The translations under genes were made by a program, and so were the position numbers. A model generated the notes under the pieces. The model worked only from the letters and a program-made list of their open reading frames with translations. It was not told the DNA's origin and ran no database searches. Positions 37,077 through 44,641 of a stretch of 64,000 nucleotides of DNA are shown piece after piece (the stretch's first letter is position 1; each line of letters opens with the position of its first letter). Source of the DNA: JAHHUA01 sp036635475. GTDB lineage: Bacteria; Bacillota; Clostridia; Oscillospirales; Ruminococcaceae. Where the stretch lies: positions 18,448 through 82,447 of the forward strand of contig JAVWQH010000002.1 of assembly GCA_036635475.1 (NCBI GenBank), written 5' to 3'.

Positions 37077-37105
37077 TTGAATAAACAGAATAATTGTGTT
37101 AAAAT
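37077..37105 (+). promoter_or_regulatory. promoter of the helicase-nuclease gene
   Basis: TTGAAT (37077-37082) and TAAAAT (37100-37105) with 17-bp spacing lie upstream of the hairpin at 37151 and of the ATG at 37222. Confidence 0.5.
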
Positions 37106-37150
37106 ATATTAATCGGTAGATGTTATAACTGCCAATGATTTGAATGACTA

Positions 37151-37184
37151 AAAAAGCCGTACAGAGTATCTCTGTGCGGTTTTA
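37151..37184 (+). terminator. terminator-like hairpin in the helicase leader
   Basis: A 14-bp stem (AAAGCCGTACAGAG pairing with CTCTGTGCGGTTTT, two G-U pairs) with a TAT loop and a short T run. It lies between the promoter at 37077 and the chosen start at 37222, so it could attenuate this gene. It may equally end transcripts coming from the SEDS gene. Confidence 0.55.
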
Positions 37185-37221
37185 TGATATATTTATTTAT
37201 GACCACGCAAAGGAGTCACAC

Positions 37222-39969
37222 ATGATCAGCTTAAAAAGCAACTTAATACTTGTAAAAGGACAAGATAAGACGGCAGATATTGTCGCTTGGAAATATAATT
37301 CTGGGCATATTGCTATTACTTTTGCCACTGGCTGTCAGACCTACCAATATAGTTTAAGCAATGTGGAGTTTTTCAAAGACCCAAAGGAACTTAACCCACA
37401 GGACTTTAGAATATTAAAAGATGGACAGACACTGACGAATGTGGTTGGTATTCAGCAATTTGAGCGCCATGTTCGGGTATTTTATAAAAGTGGATATCGG
37501 GAAACTTTTGATCGAAGAGATATAGCTTTGATGCCGTCTTGTTTAAGTGATACCGCTGCCAAGAATCGTTTTACTTACTTTAAAGAGTTGGCATATATTG
37601 ACACACTTCTCGGCGCTGATGGTATGCCAATTTTGGGAAAACGTTTTGACAAGATTGACTTTGTTCGTGACGACAGCATTTTAAGCGACTATTTGAAAGG
37701 ACAAATTCAGGAGAATAAACGTGCAGATAAACGTACACTTATCTATCCATTTGGTTTTAATGTCAGCCAAAAACAAGCTGTAGACAATGCACTAAATCAT
37801 AGATTGAGCGTTATTGAAGGTCCACCCGGAACAGGAAAAACACAAACTATCTTGAATATTATAGCCAACGCTGTGATGCGTGGCGAGAGTGTAGCAGTGG
37901 TATCAAGTAACAATTCTGCAACAGAGAATGTGGAAGAAAAGCTTCGTAAATATGGCGTAGATTTTATTGCCGCATTTCTGGGGAGTTCATCAAACAAAGA
38001 AACGTTTATTCTTAACCAGAAGAAAATTCCGATGCTTGCAACATGGATACTAAGCCCAGAAGAAAAAGAAAAGATAAAAAAAGAATTGTCTGAACTACAT
38101 ATTGCTCTTGAGGACAAGCTTGAGAAAAAGAATACACTATCCCAGCTTCGCTTAGATTTTGATGCTCTCTATTTGGAAAGGAAACACTTTTCAAATTATT
38201 ATGACGAAACAAATGTGTCGGACACACCACCCAAAAGCTTTCGTAATCTTAAATCAAAATCACTTCTAAGACTTATGGCAGAAGCGGAAATCAGACAGGA
38301 AACAGGTGTCTCAAATTCCTTCTCTCAAAAGATTTATAATTTTCTATTTTATGGTATATATAATCCCACATTCTATCGAAATTCCCTTGATCGTGTTGTA
38401 GCCATTTGCCAGAAGCAGTACTATGATACAAAATTATATGAACTTGAAAAAGATATTGCAGTTCTGGAAAAGGAACTTTCGATTTTTGATTTTGACTCTA
38501 AAATGAGTGAGTATTCAGAATTATCTATGAAGATTTTTCGCCATAAGTTAGCAGAAAAATACACGCATCAAGAACGAGATATCTATTCAGAGGACGACCT
38601 TTGGAAAAACTCATATCAATTTATCAAGGATTATCCTGTTGTTTTAAGCACTACCCATTCGTTGCGCAGTAGCTTGAACAGTCAATTTGTTTATGATTAT
38701 GTCATTGTTGACGAGGCATCACAGGTGAGTGTGACAACTGGTGCATTGGCATTTTCCTGCGCCAAGTGCGCGGTGATTGTTGGAGATTTGAAGCAGCTTT
38801 CAAATGTAGTTGATAGTGAGATGAAAAAGCGGACAGATGCGATTTGGAAATCCTATCATATTCCATTGGCTTATCAGTATTCCAGTCACAGCCTTTTGCT
38901 TTCAATTACCCAGCTATTTCCTGAACTGCCCAAAACTATGCTTCGTGAGCACTATCGTTGTCACCCTAAAATAATCAATTTTTGCAACCAAAAATATTAC
39001 AACAATCAGCTGATTATCCTTACAGAAAATAGTAGCGAACCACCTCCGTTGCTTGCATATCAAACAGTAATCGGCAATCACGCAAGGGAGAGGGTGAATC
39101 AACGTCAAATAGATGTTATAAAGACGGAAATTATACATGATCAGAAACTAGATGTTATGAGTGATACTATAGGAATTGTAACACCATATAGAAATCAAGC
39201 TGATGCTTTGCAACAGGTATTCAAGGGGACAAAAGTGAAGTCCGACACCGTAGATAAATTTCAGGGACAAGAGCGTGATGTTATCATTATGTCCACTGTC
39301 GATAATGATATTTCTGATTTTGCAGATGATGACCACAGGTTGAACGTGGCAATCTCACGTGCAATAAAGCAACTGATTGTTGTAGTGAGCGGAAATCCAC
39401 CCAGTCGTGATACTGCCATTGGAGATTTGGTTAAGTATATTCAGTACAACAATATGGAGGTTATCCGCAGCGAGGTCTATTCTGTGTTTGATTTGCTATA
39501 CAAGACATATTCTGATATCCGACTTCAAATGTTACAAAAGCAAAAACGCATTTCGCAGTTTGACAGTGAAAATCTAATGTTTTGCCTAATATCTGAATTG
39601 TTGAACGATGAACGCTTTCAGAAATATGATGTGTTGATTCATGTGCCACTTCGTATGATATTAAGGGATTTGTCAAGAATTGATGATGAAAGAGCAATCG
39701 GCTTTATTATGAATGAGAACACTCATGTAGATTTTCTTATTTATGATAAACTAAGCCATCAGCCCACTATTGTAATCGAGGTAGATGGTGTTAGCTACCA
39801 TAAAGCCGAAAGCATACAAGCAGAGCGAGATACACTGAAAGATACTATTCTTGCGCAATATGACATACCGATTGAGCGCTTTAGAACAAATGAAAGTGGC
39901 GAGAGAGGGAGATTGGAAACTGCGCTACTAAATATATGCAATAATGGTGTAGAGGTGTTTGAATCCTGA
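37222..39969 (+). CDS. superfamily 1 helicase with C-terminal DUF2726-like nuclease domain
   Basis: The ATG at 37222 follows AAAGGAG; the longer open frame from 37144 has no ribosome site and runs through a hairpin. The 915-residue protein has an unrecognised N-terminal part (about 1-190), Walker A in GPPGTGKTQTILNIIANAV (about 200), a coiled insertion (about 270-400), Walker B YVIVDEASQV (about 493-502), LREHYRCHPKIINFCN, and the motif V-VI region KFQGQERDVIIMSTV ... NVAISRA. The C-terminus has VDFLIYDK and TIVIEVDGVSYH (about 835-860), a D...ExD pattern like PD-(D/E)XK or Vsr-type nucleases of DUF2726. Such helicase-nucleases act on nucleic acids and often occur in defence islands. No defence neighbour is seen here. 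Confidence 0.87.
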   Translation: MISLKSNLILVKGQDKTADIVAWKYNSGHIAITFATGCQTYQYSLSNVEFFKDPKELNPQDFRILKDGQTLTNVVGIQQFERHVRVFYKSGYRETFDRRDIALMPSCLSDTAAKNRFTYFKELAYIDTLLGADGMPILGKRFDKIDFVRDDSILSDYLKGQIQENKRADKRTLIYPFGFNVSQKQAVDNALNHRLSVIEGPPGTGKTQTILNIIANAVMRGESVAVVSSNNSATENVEEKLRKYGVDFIAAFLGSSSNKETFILNQKKIPMLATWILSPEEKEKIKKELSELHIALEDKLEKKNTLSQLRLDFDALYLERKHFSNYYDETNVSDTPPKSFRNLKSKSLLRLMAEAEIRQETGVSNSFSQKIYNFLFYGIYNPTFYRNSLDRVVAICQKQYYDTKLYELEKDIAVLEKELSIFDFDSKMSEYSELSMKIFRHKLAEKYTHQERDIYSEDDLWKNSYQFIKDYPVVLSTTHSLRSSLNSQFVYDYVIVDEASQVSVTTGALAFSCAKCAVIVGDLKQLSNVVDSEMKKRTDAIWKSYHIPLAYQYSSHSLLLSITQLFPELPKTMLREHYRCHPKIINFCNQKYYNNQLIILTENSSEPPPLLAYQTVIGNHARERVNQRQIDVIKTEIIHDQKLDVMSDTIGIVTPYRNQADALQQVFKGTKVKSDTVDKFQGQERDVIIMSTVDNDISDFADDDHRLNVAISRAIKQLIVVVSGNPPSRDTAIGDLVKYIQYNNMEVIRSEVYSVFDLLYKTYSDIRLQMLQKQKRISQFDSENLMFCLISELLNDERFQKYDVLIHVPLRMILRDLSRIDDERAIGFIMNENTHVDFLIYDKLSHQPTIVIEVDGVSYHKAESIQAERDTLKDTILAQYDIPIERFRTNESGERGRLETALLNICNNGVEVFES

Positions 39970-40259
39970 TGAAAAGTTGAAGTAGCGCTAAGCCAATTTA
40001 TAGAAAGAGTCGGCATCTTTTGAGGGTTAAGGAAATGGCTTATGAATAGTATTTTTTTGAGCCACAATTCAAACACAAACTATTTTTCAGAAAATTAGCT
40101 GCTGACCTTAAGGTGCGATGGTTTTTAAGTATGAGCTGATGAAACTGAAATTAAACTTGGCGATTACCTTCTTGAAAAAACAAAAGAAATAGAAAATATA
40201 AATTATTTGTGTGTGGTGCAAAATTTAATAGTACAGTGCCTTCCCTTTGAATTGGGAGA
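39970..40259. other. intergenic interval with a possible gene remnant
   Basis: Nearly 300 bp without a complete gene. On the plus strand a 42-codon open stretch (40135-40263) without a start codon, reading ADETEIKLGDYLLEKTKEI in part, has ordinary coding composition and might be the tail of a decayed gene. It ends at the stop of the convergent yhhQ-like gene. No motif is recognised. Confidence 0.25.
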
Positions 40260-40955
40260 TTAATCATTTTTATAGGAAATTTTTCTTGCAATATAAACAA
40301 ATGGTGTATCAGCTAAGCTTGTTATAATATAAATTATATAGCTTGAAAATAATATATTAATCAAAGTTGGGGTGTCATAAGTTCCGCCGAAAGCACAAAA
40401 TGTGAATAAAACAGTGTTGATTAATTGAGAAATTAAGGTTGAAGCATTATTTCTCAACCATAGATATTTTGTTTTGTCACCGCTGAATTTACTGGTGTAT
40501 TGCCATATTTTGTGATACAGCCAAACATCAATTTTTTGTGATATTGCATAAACAGCCAAACTTGAAAGCATTAATCTAGGAGTGTTGGAAAAAATCTGCT
40601 TAATACTTTCAAAAGCAACATCATTAATTGATGGAGTGAATAAAAGCCAAAATTGTGAAATAAATATAAAGGTAATTGAAGTTGCAATGCCGATATTTAC
40701 AGCTTTGTCAGCATCTTTTTTAGAAGAAACTTCACTTAAAATATCAGTTACAAGGAAAGTTGAGGCAAAAAGAATGTTCCCAAGAGTTTGTTCAAGTCCA
40801 AAGGCATTGATTAGTATAAGTACTTCAATATTTGCCGCAATTGTTGAAAGAACAGTGAAACAAAAAAGTCCCTTTTTCCCAAAAAATTTAAACCAAACCA
40901 GAACAAGAGAATATGTGAAAAGAAGATTAATAATCAACAAAATTTCATTTTTCAT
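40260..40955 (-). CDS. YhhQ/VUT-family queuosine precursor transporter
   Basis: The ATG at 40955 (one base after the radical SAM stop) starts a 231-residue protein; the open frame to 41018 overlaps the upstream gene and is not used. It has about six hydrophobic segments. FASTFLVTDILSEVSSKKDADKAVNIGIATSI (about 64-95) is the typical YhhQ/QueT-like signature, and the C-terminus has FGGTYDTPTLINILFSSYIIYIITSLADTPFVYIARKI. YhhQ proteins import preQ0, preQ1 or queuine. It is the second gene of a two-gene unit with a probable preQ1 riboswitch upstream, which agrees with this role. Confidence 0.88.
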   Translation of the reverse strand: MKNEILLIINLLFTYSLVLVWFKFFGKKGLFCFTVLSTIAANIEVLILINAFGLEQTLGNILFASTFLVTDILSEVSSKKDADKAVNIGIATSITFIFISQFWLLFTPSINDVAFESIKQIFSNTPRLMLSSLAVYAISQKIDVWLYHKIWQYTSKFSGDKTKYLWLRNNASTLISQLINTVLFTFCAFGGTYDTPTLINILFSSYIIYIITSLADTPFVYIARKISYKND

Positions 40956-40956
40956 A

Positions 40957-41691
40957 TTATTCACCAACCCCAAAATCTGTATTTGTAAATAGGATATCAA
41001 CCCTCGGGTTTTTAACATAAGTTGGATATATCAAATCTTTGAAAATTTTGATAACTCTGAAATCAGGTTTAATTGGCTTGGAATTTTCGCACATTATGTT
41101 AATACAAACACGTTCAAAATATTTTAGACCGATTTTAATGTCCGTAAGCATACTTTCAGCAGTTTGTCCGGGAATACCTTGTAATAAGCACACTTCATCT
41201 GCATATTCTGCAATTATTTCAGGTGAAGATTCATCAATACCTTTAATTAAATATGATTCACGAAAAAGCTTATCAAATGTTTCTACACCGATTTTAATTT
41301 TGACGGTAACACCTATTTTTTTAAAATCATTTTTGAGTTGTTGAATATTATTTCTGTCATTCCAATGACATTCAAAATGAATTTGCTCAATTTTTTTCTC
41401 AATACATTTAGCTTTTATTAAAGCCATTGTTTTTTCATCTAAATCAGAAAAACTTCCGGAGTTAATTATTTCAATACAACTGAATTTGCCTGTTAAATAT
41501 TCCAGTACTTTTGAGTTTAATTTAAAATTATCGTTTTCATCAAGAGAAAAATCTAAATGATAGTCGCAAAATCTGCATTTTTTCCACTTACAGCCATTTC
41601 CACGCAGTAAAAAAATCTCTCGAGGATTTTTAGTAATATTGTATTCTTCACTTGGCAAACCAACGACTGAATGTCTTTCATTAATATTCAT
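40957..41691 (-). CDS. radical SAM protein, candidate queuosine-salvage (QueL-like) enzyme
   Basis: The ATG at 41691 lies 5 nt after AAAGG; the ATG at 41709 abuts the terminator T run and has no ribosome site, so the protein is 244 residues. The cluster-binding motif is GNGCKWKKCRFCDYHLDFS (about 33-51), an unusual CxxxxxCxxC-type spacing (C36, C41, C44). Later segments include ILKIGVETFDKLFRESYLIKG-like radical SAM barrel features (KIKIGVETFD about 136-145) and VCLLQGIPGQTAESM. The next gene is YhhQ and the leader looks like a preQ1 riboswitch. A radical SAM queuosine lyase named QueL has been reported in Clostridia, and this gene fits the same context. The chemistry here is inferred. Confidence 0.72.
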   Translation of the reverse strand: MNINERHSVVGLPSEEYNITKNPREIFLLRGNGCKWKKCRFCDYHLDFSLDENDNFKLNSKVLEYLTGKFSCIEIINSGSFSDLDEKTMALIKAKCIEKKIEQIHFECHWNDRNNIQQLKNDFKKIGVTVKIKIGVETFDKLFRESYLIKGIDESSPEIIAEYADEVCLLQGIPGQTAESMLTDIKIGLKYFERVCINIMCENSKPIKPDFRVIKIFKDLIYPTYVKNPRVDILFTNTDFGVGE

Positions 41692-41710
41692 TTTAGCCTT
41701 TCTTTCCATT

Positions 41711-41734
41711 AAAAAAAGGGCATAAAAGCCCCTT
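41711..41734 (-). terminator. attenuator terminator of the riboswitch
   Basis: On the minus strand AAGGGGC pairs with GCCCTT across a 6-nt loop and is followed by seven T. It sits directly between the aptamer and the radical SAM gene. Confidence 0.8.
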
Positions 41735-41742
41735 AATAATTG

Positions 41743-41782
41743 ACCTAGTTTTATTTAGCGACAGGAGGGTTTCGAACTGTCT
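41743..41782 (-). promoter_or_regulatory. probable preQ1-I riboswitch aptamer
   Basis: Read on the minus strand: a 5-bp stem GACAG/CTGTC enclosing the 12-nt loop TTCGAAACCCTC, then an A-rich tail AAATAAAACTAGG. This matches the compact preQ1-I layout (hairpin with TTC... loop and C residues, A-rich tail ending CTAAG/CTAGG). An intrinsic terminator follows immediately, and the downstream gene pair includes a YhhQ-type queuosine-precursor transporter. The aptamer is small, so sequence alone is weak evidence; the three features together are stronger. Confidence 0.68.
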
Positions 41783-41948
41783 TATTAAGTTATATGCTAA
41801 TAATATCATATTTTTAAATAGATTTCAATTAAAAGTTTATTAGTTAAAATGTTCATAATTAGCAATAAAACATTTATTATTTTAGTCATTGTTTTTTTTG
41901 ATTATTTATGATAGCATATTTATATAAATTTCAGAAGAGGTGATAATG

Positions 41949-42422
41949 ATGAATAATATTTTTGCGGAAATTGGTTTTATGCCTTTTCTCTGGTTGGCAA
42001 TTGCTGTAACTTTTTTTGCTTTAGAAGCTGTCACTGTACAATTCGTTAGCATTTGGATGGGACTTGGAGCGATTGTTGCAATAATTCCATCAGTTATGCA
42101 AGCTCCTTTTCATATTCAGTTCCTTGTATTTGTAGTTGCATCAGTTATGTTTATGATGTTAACAAGGCCATTCGTTAAAAATATAATCAATTCAAAAAAG
42201 GTTTATCGCACTAATGCTGACAGTGTGATTGGTATGGAAGCAATTGTAATTGAAAAAATAAACAATCTTAACGGTTGTGGAAGAGTTAGGGTTGGAGGAC
42301 TTGATTGGGCAGCAAGGTCTGCTAATGGACAAATAATTGCTGAAGGTCAATGCGTTACTATTGAAGCTATTGAGGGCGTTAAGGTTATTGTAACTTGCAA
42401 AAGTTTTATAACAATAGAATAA
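41949..42422 (+). CDS. NfeD-family membrane protein (short type)
   Basis: The region has GTG and two ATG codons at 41940, 41946 and 41949; 41949 gives 6-nt spacing to GAGGTG and is chosen (157 residues). Two or three hydrophobic segments at the N-terminal half (about 10-75) precede a C-terminal OB-fold region (about 85-155: SVIGMEAIVIEKINNLNGCGRVRVGGLDWAA). This is the short NfeD1b type, which lacks the protease domain and pairs with SPFH proteins. It is followed by an SPFH gene after 19 bp, so they form the standard operon. Confidence 0.85.
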   Translation: MNNIFAEIGFMPFLWLAIAVTFFALEAVTVQFVSIWMGLGAIVAIIPSVMQAPFHIQFLVFVVASVMFMMLTRPFVKNIINSKKVYRTNADSVIGMEAIVIEKINNLNGCGRVRVGGLDWAARSANGQIIAEGQCVTIEAIEGVKVIVTCKSFITIE

Positions 42423-42441
42423 TTTTTTAGGAGGAAAGACT

Positions 42442-43362
42442 ATGCCATATTTATTAGGAGCTTTGGGAATACTTTTTGTTGTAATAGTTATTTCAAACAT
42501 CAAAATTGTTCCACAATCTCAGTGTTATGTTGTTGAAAGATTAGGTGTATATCACGCAACTTGGGAGACAGGTTTTCACGCAAAGATACCATTCATTGAC
42601 AGAATTGGCAAGAAAATCTCGTTAAAAGAACAAGTTGTTGATTTTGCTCCTCAACCGGTGATAACTAAAGATAATGTTACAATGCAAATTGATACAGTTG
42701 TTTTTTATCAGGTTACAGACGCTAAACTTCTGGCTTATGGTGTAGAAAGACCAATTTCTGCTATAGAAAATCTAACAGCTACAACATTAAGAAATATTAT
42801 AGGTGATTTAGAACTTGATAGTACTTTGACATCAAGAGATGTGATAAACACTAAAATAACTGCACTTCTTGACACTGCAACCGATAAATGGGGAATAAAA
42901 GTCAACAGAGTTGAACTTAAAAACATTATTCCACCTCGTGAAATCCAAGATGCAATGGAAAAGCAAATGAAGGCAGAACGTGAAAGACGTGAGTCGATTT
43001 TGCGTGCAGAAGGAGAAAAACATAGTCAAATTCTTGTTGCAGAGGGCGAAAAAGAATCTCAAATATTAAGAGCTCAAGCAGAAAAAGAAGCAGCAATTTT
43101 GAGAGCAGATGCTGTTAGAGAGCAAAAAATAAGAGAAGCGCAGGGCGAAGCCCAGTCAATTATGATGGTTCAAAAAGCTTTGGCGGACAGTATTGTCTTG
43201 TTGAATCAATCTGCACCAACTCAACAGGTTCTTACTATAAAGAGCTTAGAAACTTTTGCTAAAGTGGCTGACGGAAAATCTACTAAGATTATTATTCCAA
43301 GTGAAATTCAGTCAATGGCGGGATTTGCAACTTCCTTTAAAGAGATTATTTCTGATAAATAG
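42442..43362 (+). CDS. SPFH-domain (stomatin/prohibitin/QmcA-like) membrane protein
   Basis: A 306-residue protein with an N-terminal membrane anchor (about 3-20) and an SPFH/Band 7 domain (about 22-180: VPQSQCYVVERLGVYHATWETGFHAKIPFIDRIGKKI, typical). A long helical coiled coil follows (about 170-240: EKQMKAERERRESILRAEGE, KESQILRAQAEKEAAILRA). These proteins oligomerise into membrane scaffolds and support protein quality control or membrane microdomains. It pairs with the NfeD protein encoded upstream. A bidirectional terminator follows. The ATG follows AGGAGG. Confidence 0.9.
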   Translation: MPYLLGALGILFVVIVISNIKIVPQSQCYVVERLGVYHATWETGFHAKIPFIDRIGKKISLKEQVVDFAPQPVITKDNVTMQIDTVVFYQVTDAKLLAYGVERPISAIENLTATTLRNIIGDLELDSTLTSRDVINTKITALLDTATDKWGIKVNRVELKNIIPPREIQDAMEKQMKAERERRESILRAEGEKHSQILVAEGEKESQILRAQAEKEAAILRADAVREQKIREAQGEAQSIMMVQKALADSIVLLNQSAPTQQVLTIKSLETFAKVADGKSTKIIIPSEIQSMAGFATSFKEIISDK

Positions 43363-43381
43363 TTTTTATTAAATTGCATAA

Positions 43382-43416
43382 AAAGCGGAGATTTTCAAAA
43401 AGAAAATCTCCGCTTT
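43382..43416. terminator. bidirectional intrinsic terminator
   Basis: Perfect arms AAAGCGGAGATTTTC / GAAAATCTCCGCTTT (43382-43396 and 43402-43416) with a 5-nt loop, between the SPFH gene and the convergent cyclophilin gene. Confidence 0.9.
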
Positions 43417-43421
43417 AGTAT

Positions 43422-43940
43422 TTATAGTTTAATTGGCTCTGGATATTCAATGCCTTTTGTATCGACTGTAACAGTTTTAATTTTTTGATCATCAATAGGT
43501 TTATCGCTCAAATTTCTCTTAACTGAAACAATTTTTAATGCTTCATCAACACCATCAATGATTTTTCCGAAAGCTGCATATTCACCATCTAAATGAGGAG
43601 CATCATCAACCATAATGAAAAATTGAGAGCCGGCGCTGTCGGGCATCATTGTTCTAGCCATTGAGAGAACACCGAGTGAGTGTTTAAGGTCGTTTTTAAA
43701 GCCATTTGCGTTAAATTCACCTTTTATGGAATAACCCGGTCCTCCAGAACCTGTTCCGGTTGGGTCGCCGCCTTGAATCATAAAACCGGGGATTACTCTG
43801 TGAAAAATTATTCCATCAAAGAAACCTTTTTTAGCAAGAGAGATAAAATTATTTACAGTATTTGGAGCAATTTCAGGATAAAGTTCGCCAACCATTTTAT
43901 TACCATTTTCCATTTCAAATGTTATTGTTGGATTTGACAT
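43422..43940 (-). CDS. cyclophilin-type peptidyl-prolyl cis-trans isomerase
   Basis: A 172-residue cyclophilin with FHRVIPGFMIQGGDPTGTGSGGPGYSIKGE (about 46-75), GVLSMARTMMPDSAGSQFFIMV (about 91-112) and PHLDGEYAAFGKII (about 116-129), the active-site strands of the family. No signal peptide or lipobox is seen, so it is cytoplasmic. It folds proteins by isomerising prolyl bonds. Length is typical of Firmicute PpiB. The ATG follows GGGAGGA. It is upstream of no other gene on this strand before the terminator. Confidence 0.93.
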   Translation of the reverse strand: MSNPTITFEMENGNKMVGELYPEIAPNTVNNFISLAKKGFFDGIIFHRVIPGFMIQGGDPTGTGSGGPGYSIKGEFNANGFKNDLKHSLGVLSMARTMMPDSAGSQFFIMVDDAPHLDGEYAAFGKIIDGVDEALKIVSVKRNLSDKPIDDQKIKTVTVDTKGIEYPEPIKL

Positions 43941-44004
43941 TATAGTTCCTCCCAGCGTTTAACGCAAAATATTAAATATAAAAGCCAATCTCATTCTGAT
44001 GTTT

Positions 44005-44250
44005 TCATCGTAAAACAACCAAAAGAATATATACAAGAAGAGAAAGGCAAATATTGCTGATTGATATGTATTTTTCATCAAAAATATAATGAATATACGA
44101 AATTATTAGGCTTATAAAAAAGTAAATAGCTGATACAATATTAATAGATTCAAAGGAATTTGAGAGCAGCACACAGATAATTGCATAAAGCATAAGAATA
44201 ATTATACTTTGAGAAATTTTTATATGTTTAGGCACATTTCCAAAATCCAT
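44005..44250 (-). CDS. small membrane protein of unknown function
   Basis: Starting at the ATG at 44250 (after GGAGG; the ATG at 44262 lies inside that site) gives 81 residues. Three hydrophobic segments (about 14-35, 38-58 and 63-80) leave little room for soluble parts. A short basic end (VVLR) follows. No family is recognised. It lies alone between the cyclophilin gene and a divergent gene. Confidence 0.6.
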   Translation of the reverse strand: MDFGNVPKHIKISQSIIILMLYAIICVLLSNSFESINIVSAIYFFISLIISYIHYIFDEKYISISNICLSLLVYILLVVLR

Positions 44251-44408
44251 AGCAACCTCCATAATGTAATCAGTCGTTATATGTTATATTAACACCTAAA
44301 AAAAGAAAAATCAAGAATTTAATTATTTTTCTCATATATTAGTGTAGTTTTTATCTTTAAAATCTGTTAAAATAGAATATATGATGATACAAACAAGGAA
44401 GTGATTTT

Positions 44409-44627
44409 TTGGCTAGATATAAATATTTTGGAACGAATATTGAGCCTTCATGTGAATATTGCAAGTATGGAAAAATTTCTATGGATAAAAAAATGATTTT
44501 ATGCGAGCATAAAGGAGTTATAATAGAGTCACAATGCTGTCGAAGATTTATATATGACCCATTAAAACGCAAACCAAAACGTCAAAGGTCTTTACCGCAA
44601 TTTGACAAATCTGATTTTGAATTATAG
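44409..44627 (+). CDS. small cysteine-rich protein
   Basis: A 72-residue protein with a TTG start behind AAGGAAGTGA. Cysteines occur as CEYCKYG (about 16-22), ILCEHKG (about 31-37) and ESQCCRRF (about 42-49), followed by a basic C-terminus (PLKRKPKRQR). Five cysteines with a CxxC and a CC pair suggest a small metal-binding or redox fold. It is followed after 14 bp by the large amidase-like gene, with which it is probably co-transcribed. No family is recognised. Confidence 0.65.
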   Translation: MARYKYFGTNIEPSCEYCKYGKISMDKKMILCEHKGVIIESQCCRRFIYDPLKRKPKRQRSLPQFDKSDFEL

Positions 44628-44641
44628 AGAGTGGTGAACTA

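Noticed and set aside
37144..37221. N-terminal extension of the helicase
   Set aside because: It crosses a strong hairpin and lacks a ribosome site, while ATG 37222 follows AAAGGAG.
41757..41781. GGTTTCGAACTGT region looked like a tRNA T-arm
   Set aside because: On the minus strand it forms a 5-bp hairpin with an A-rich tail and a terminator; no acceptor, D or anticodon arms can be drawn, and the downstream genes fit a preQ1 aptamer.
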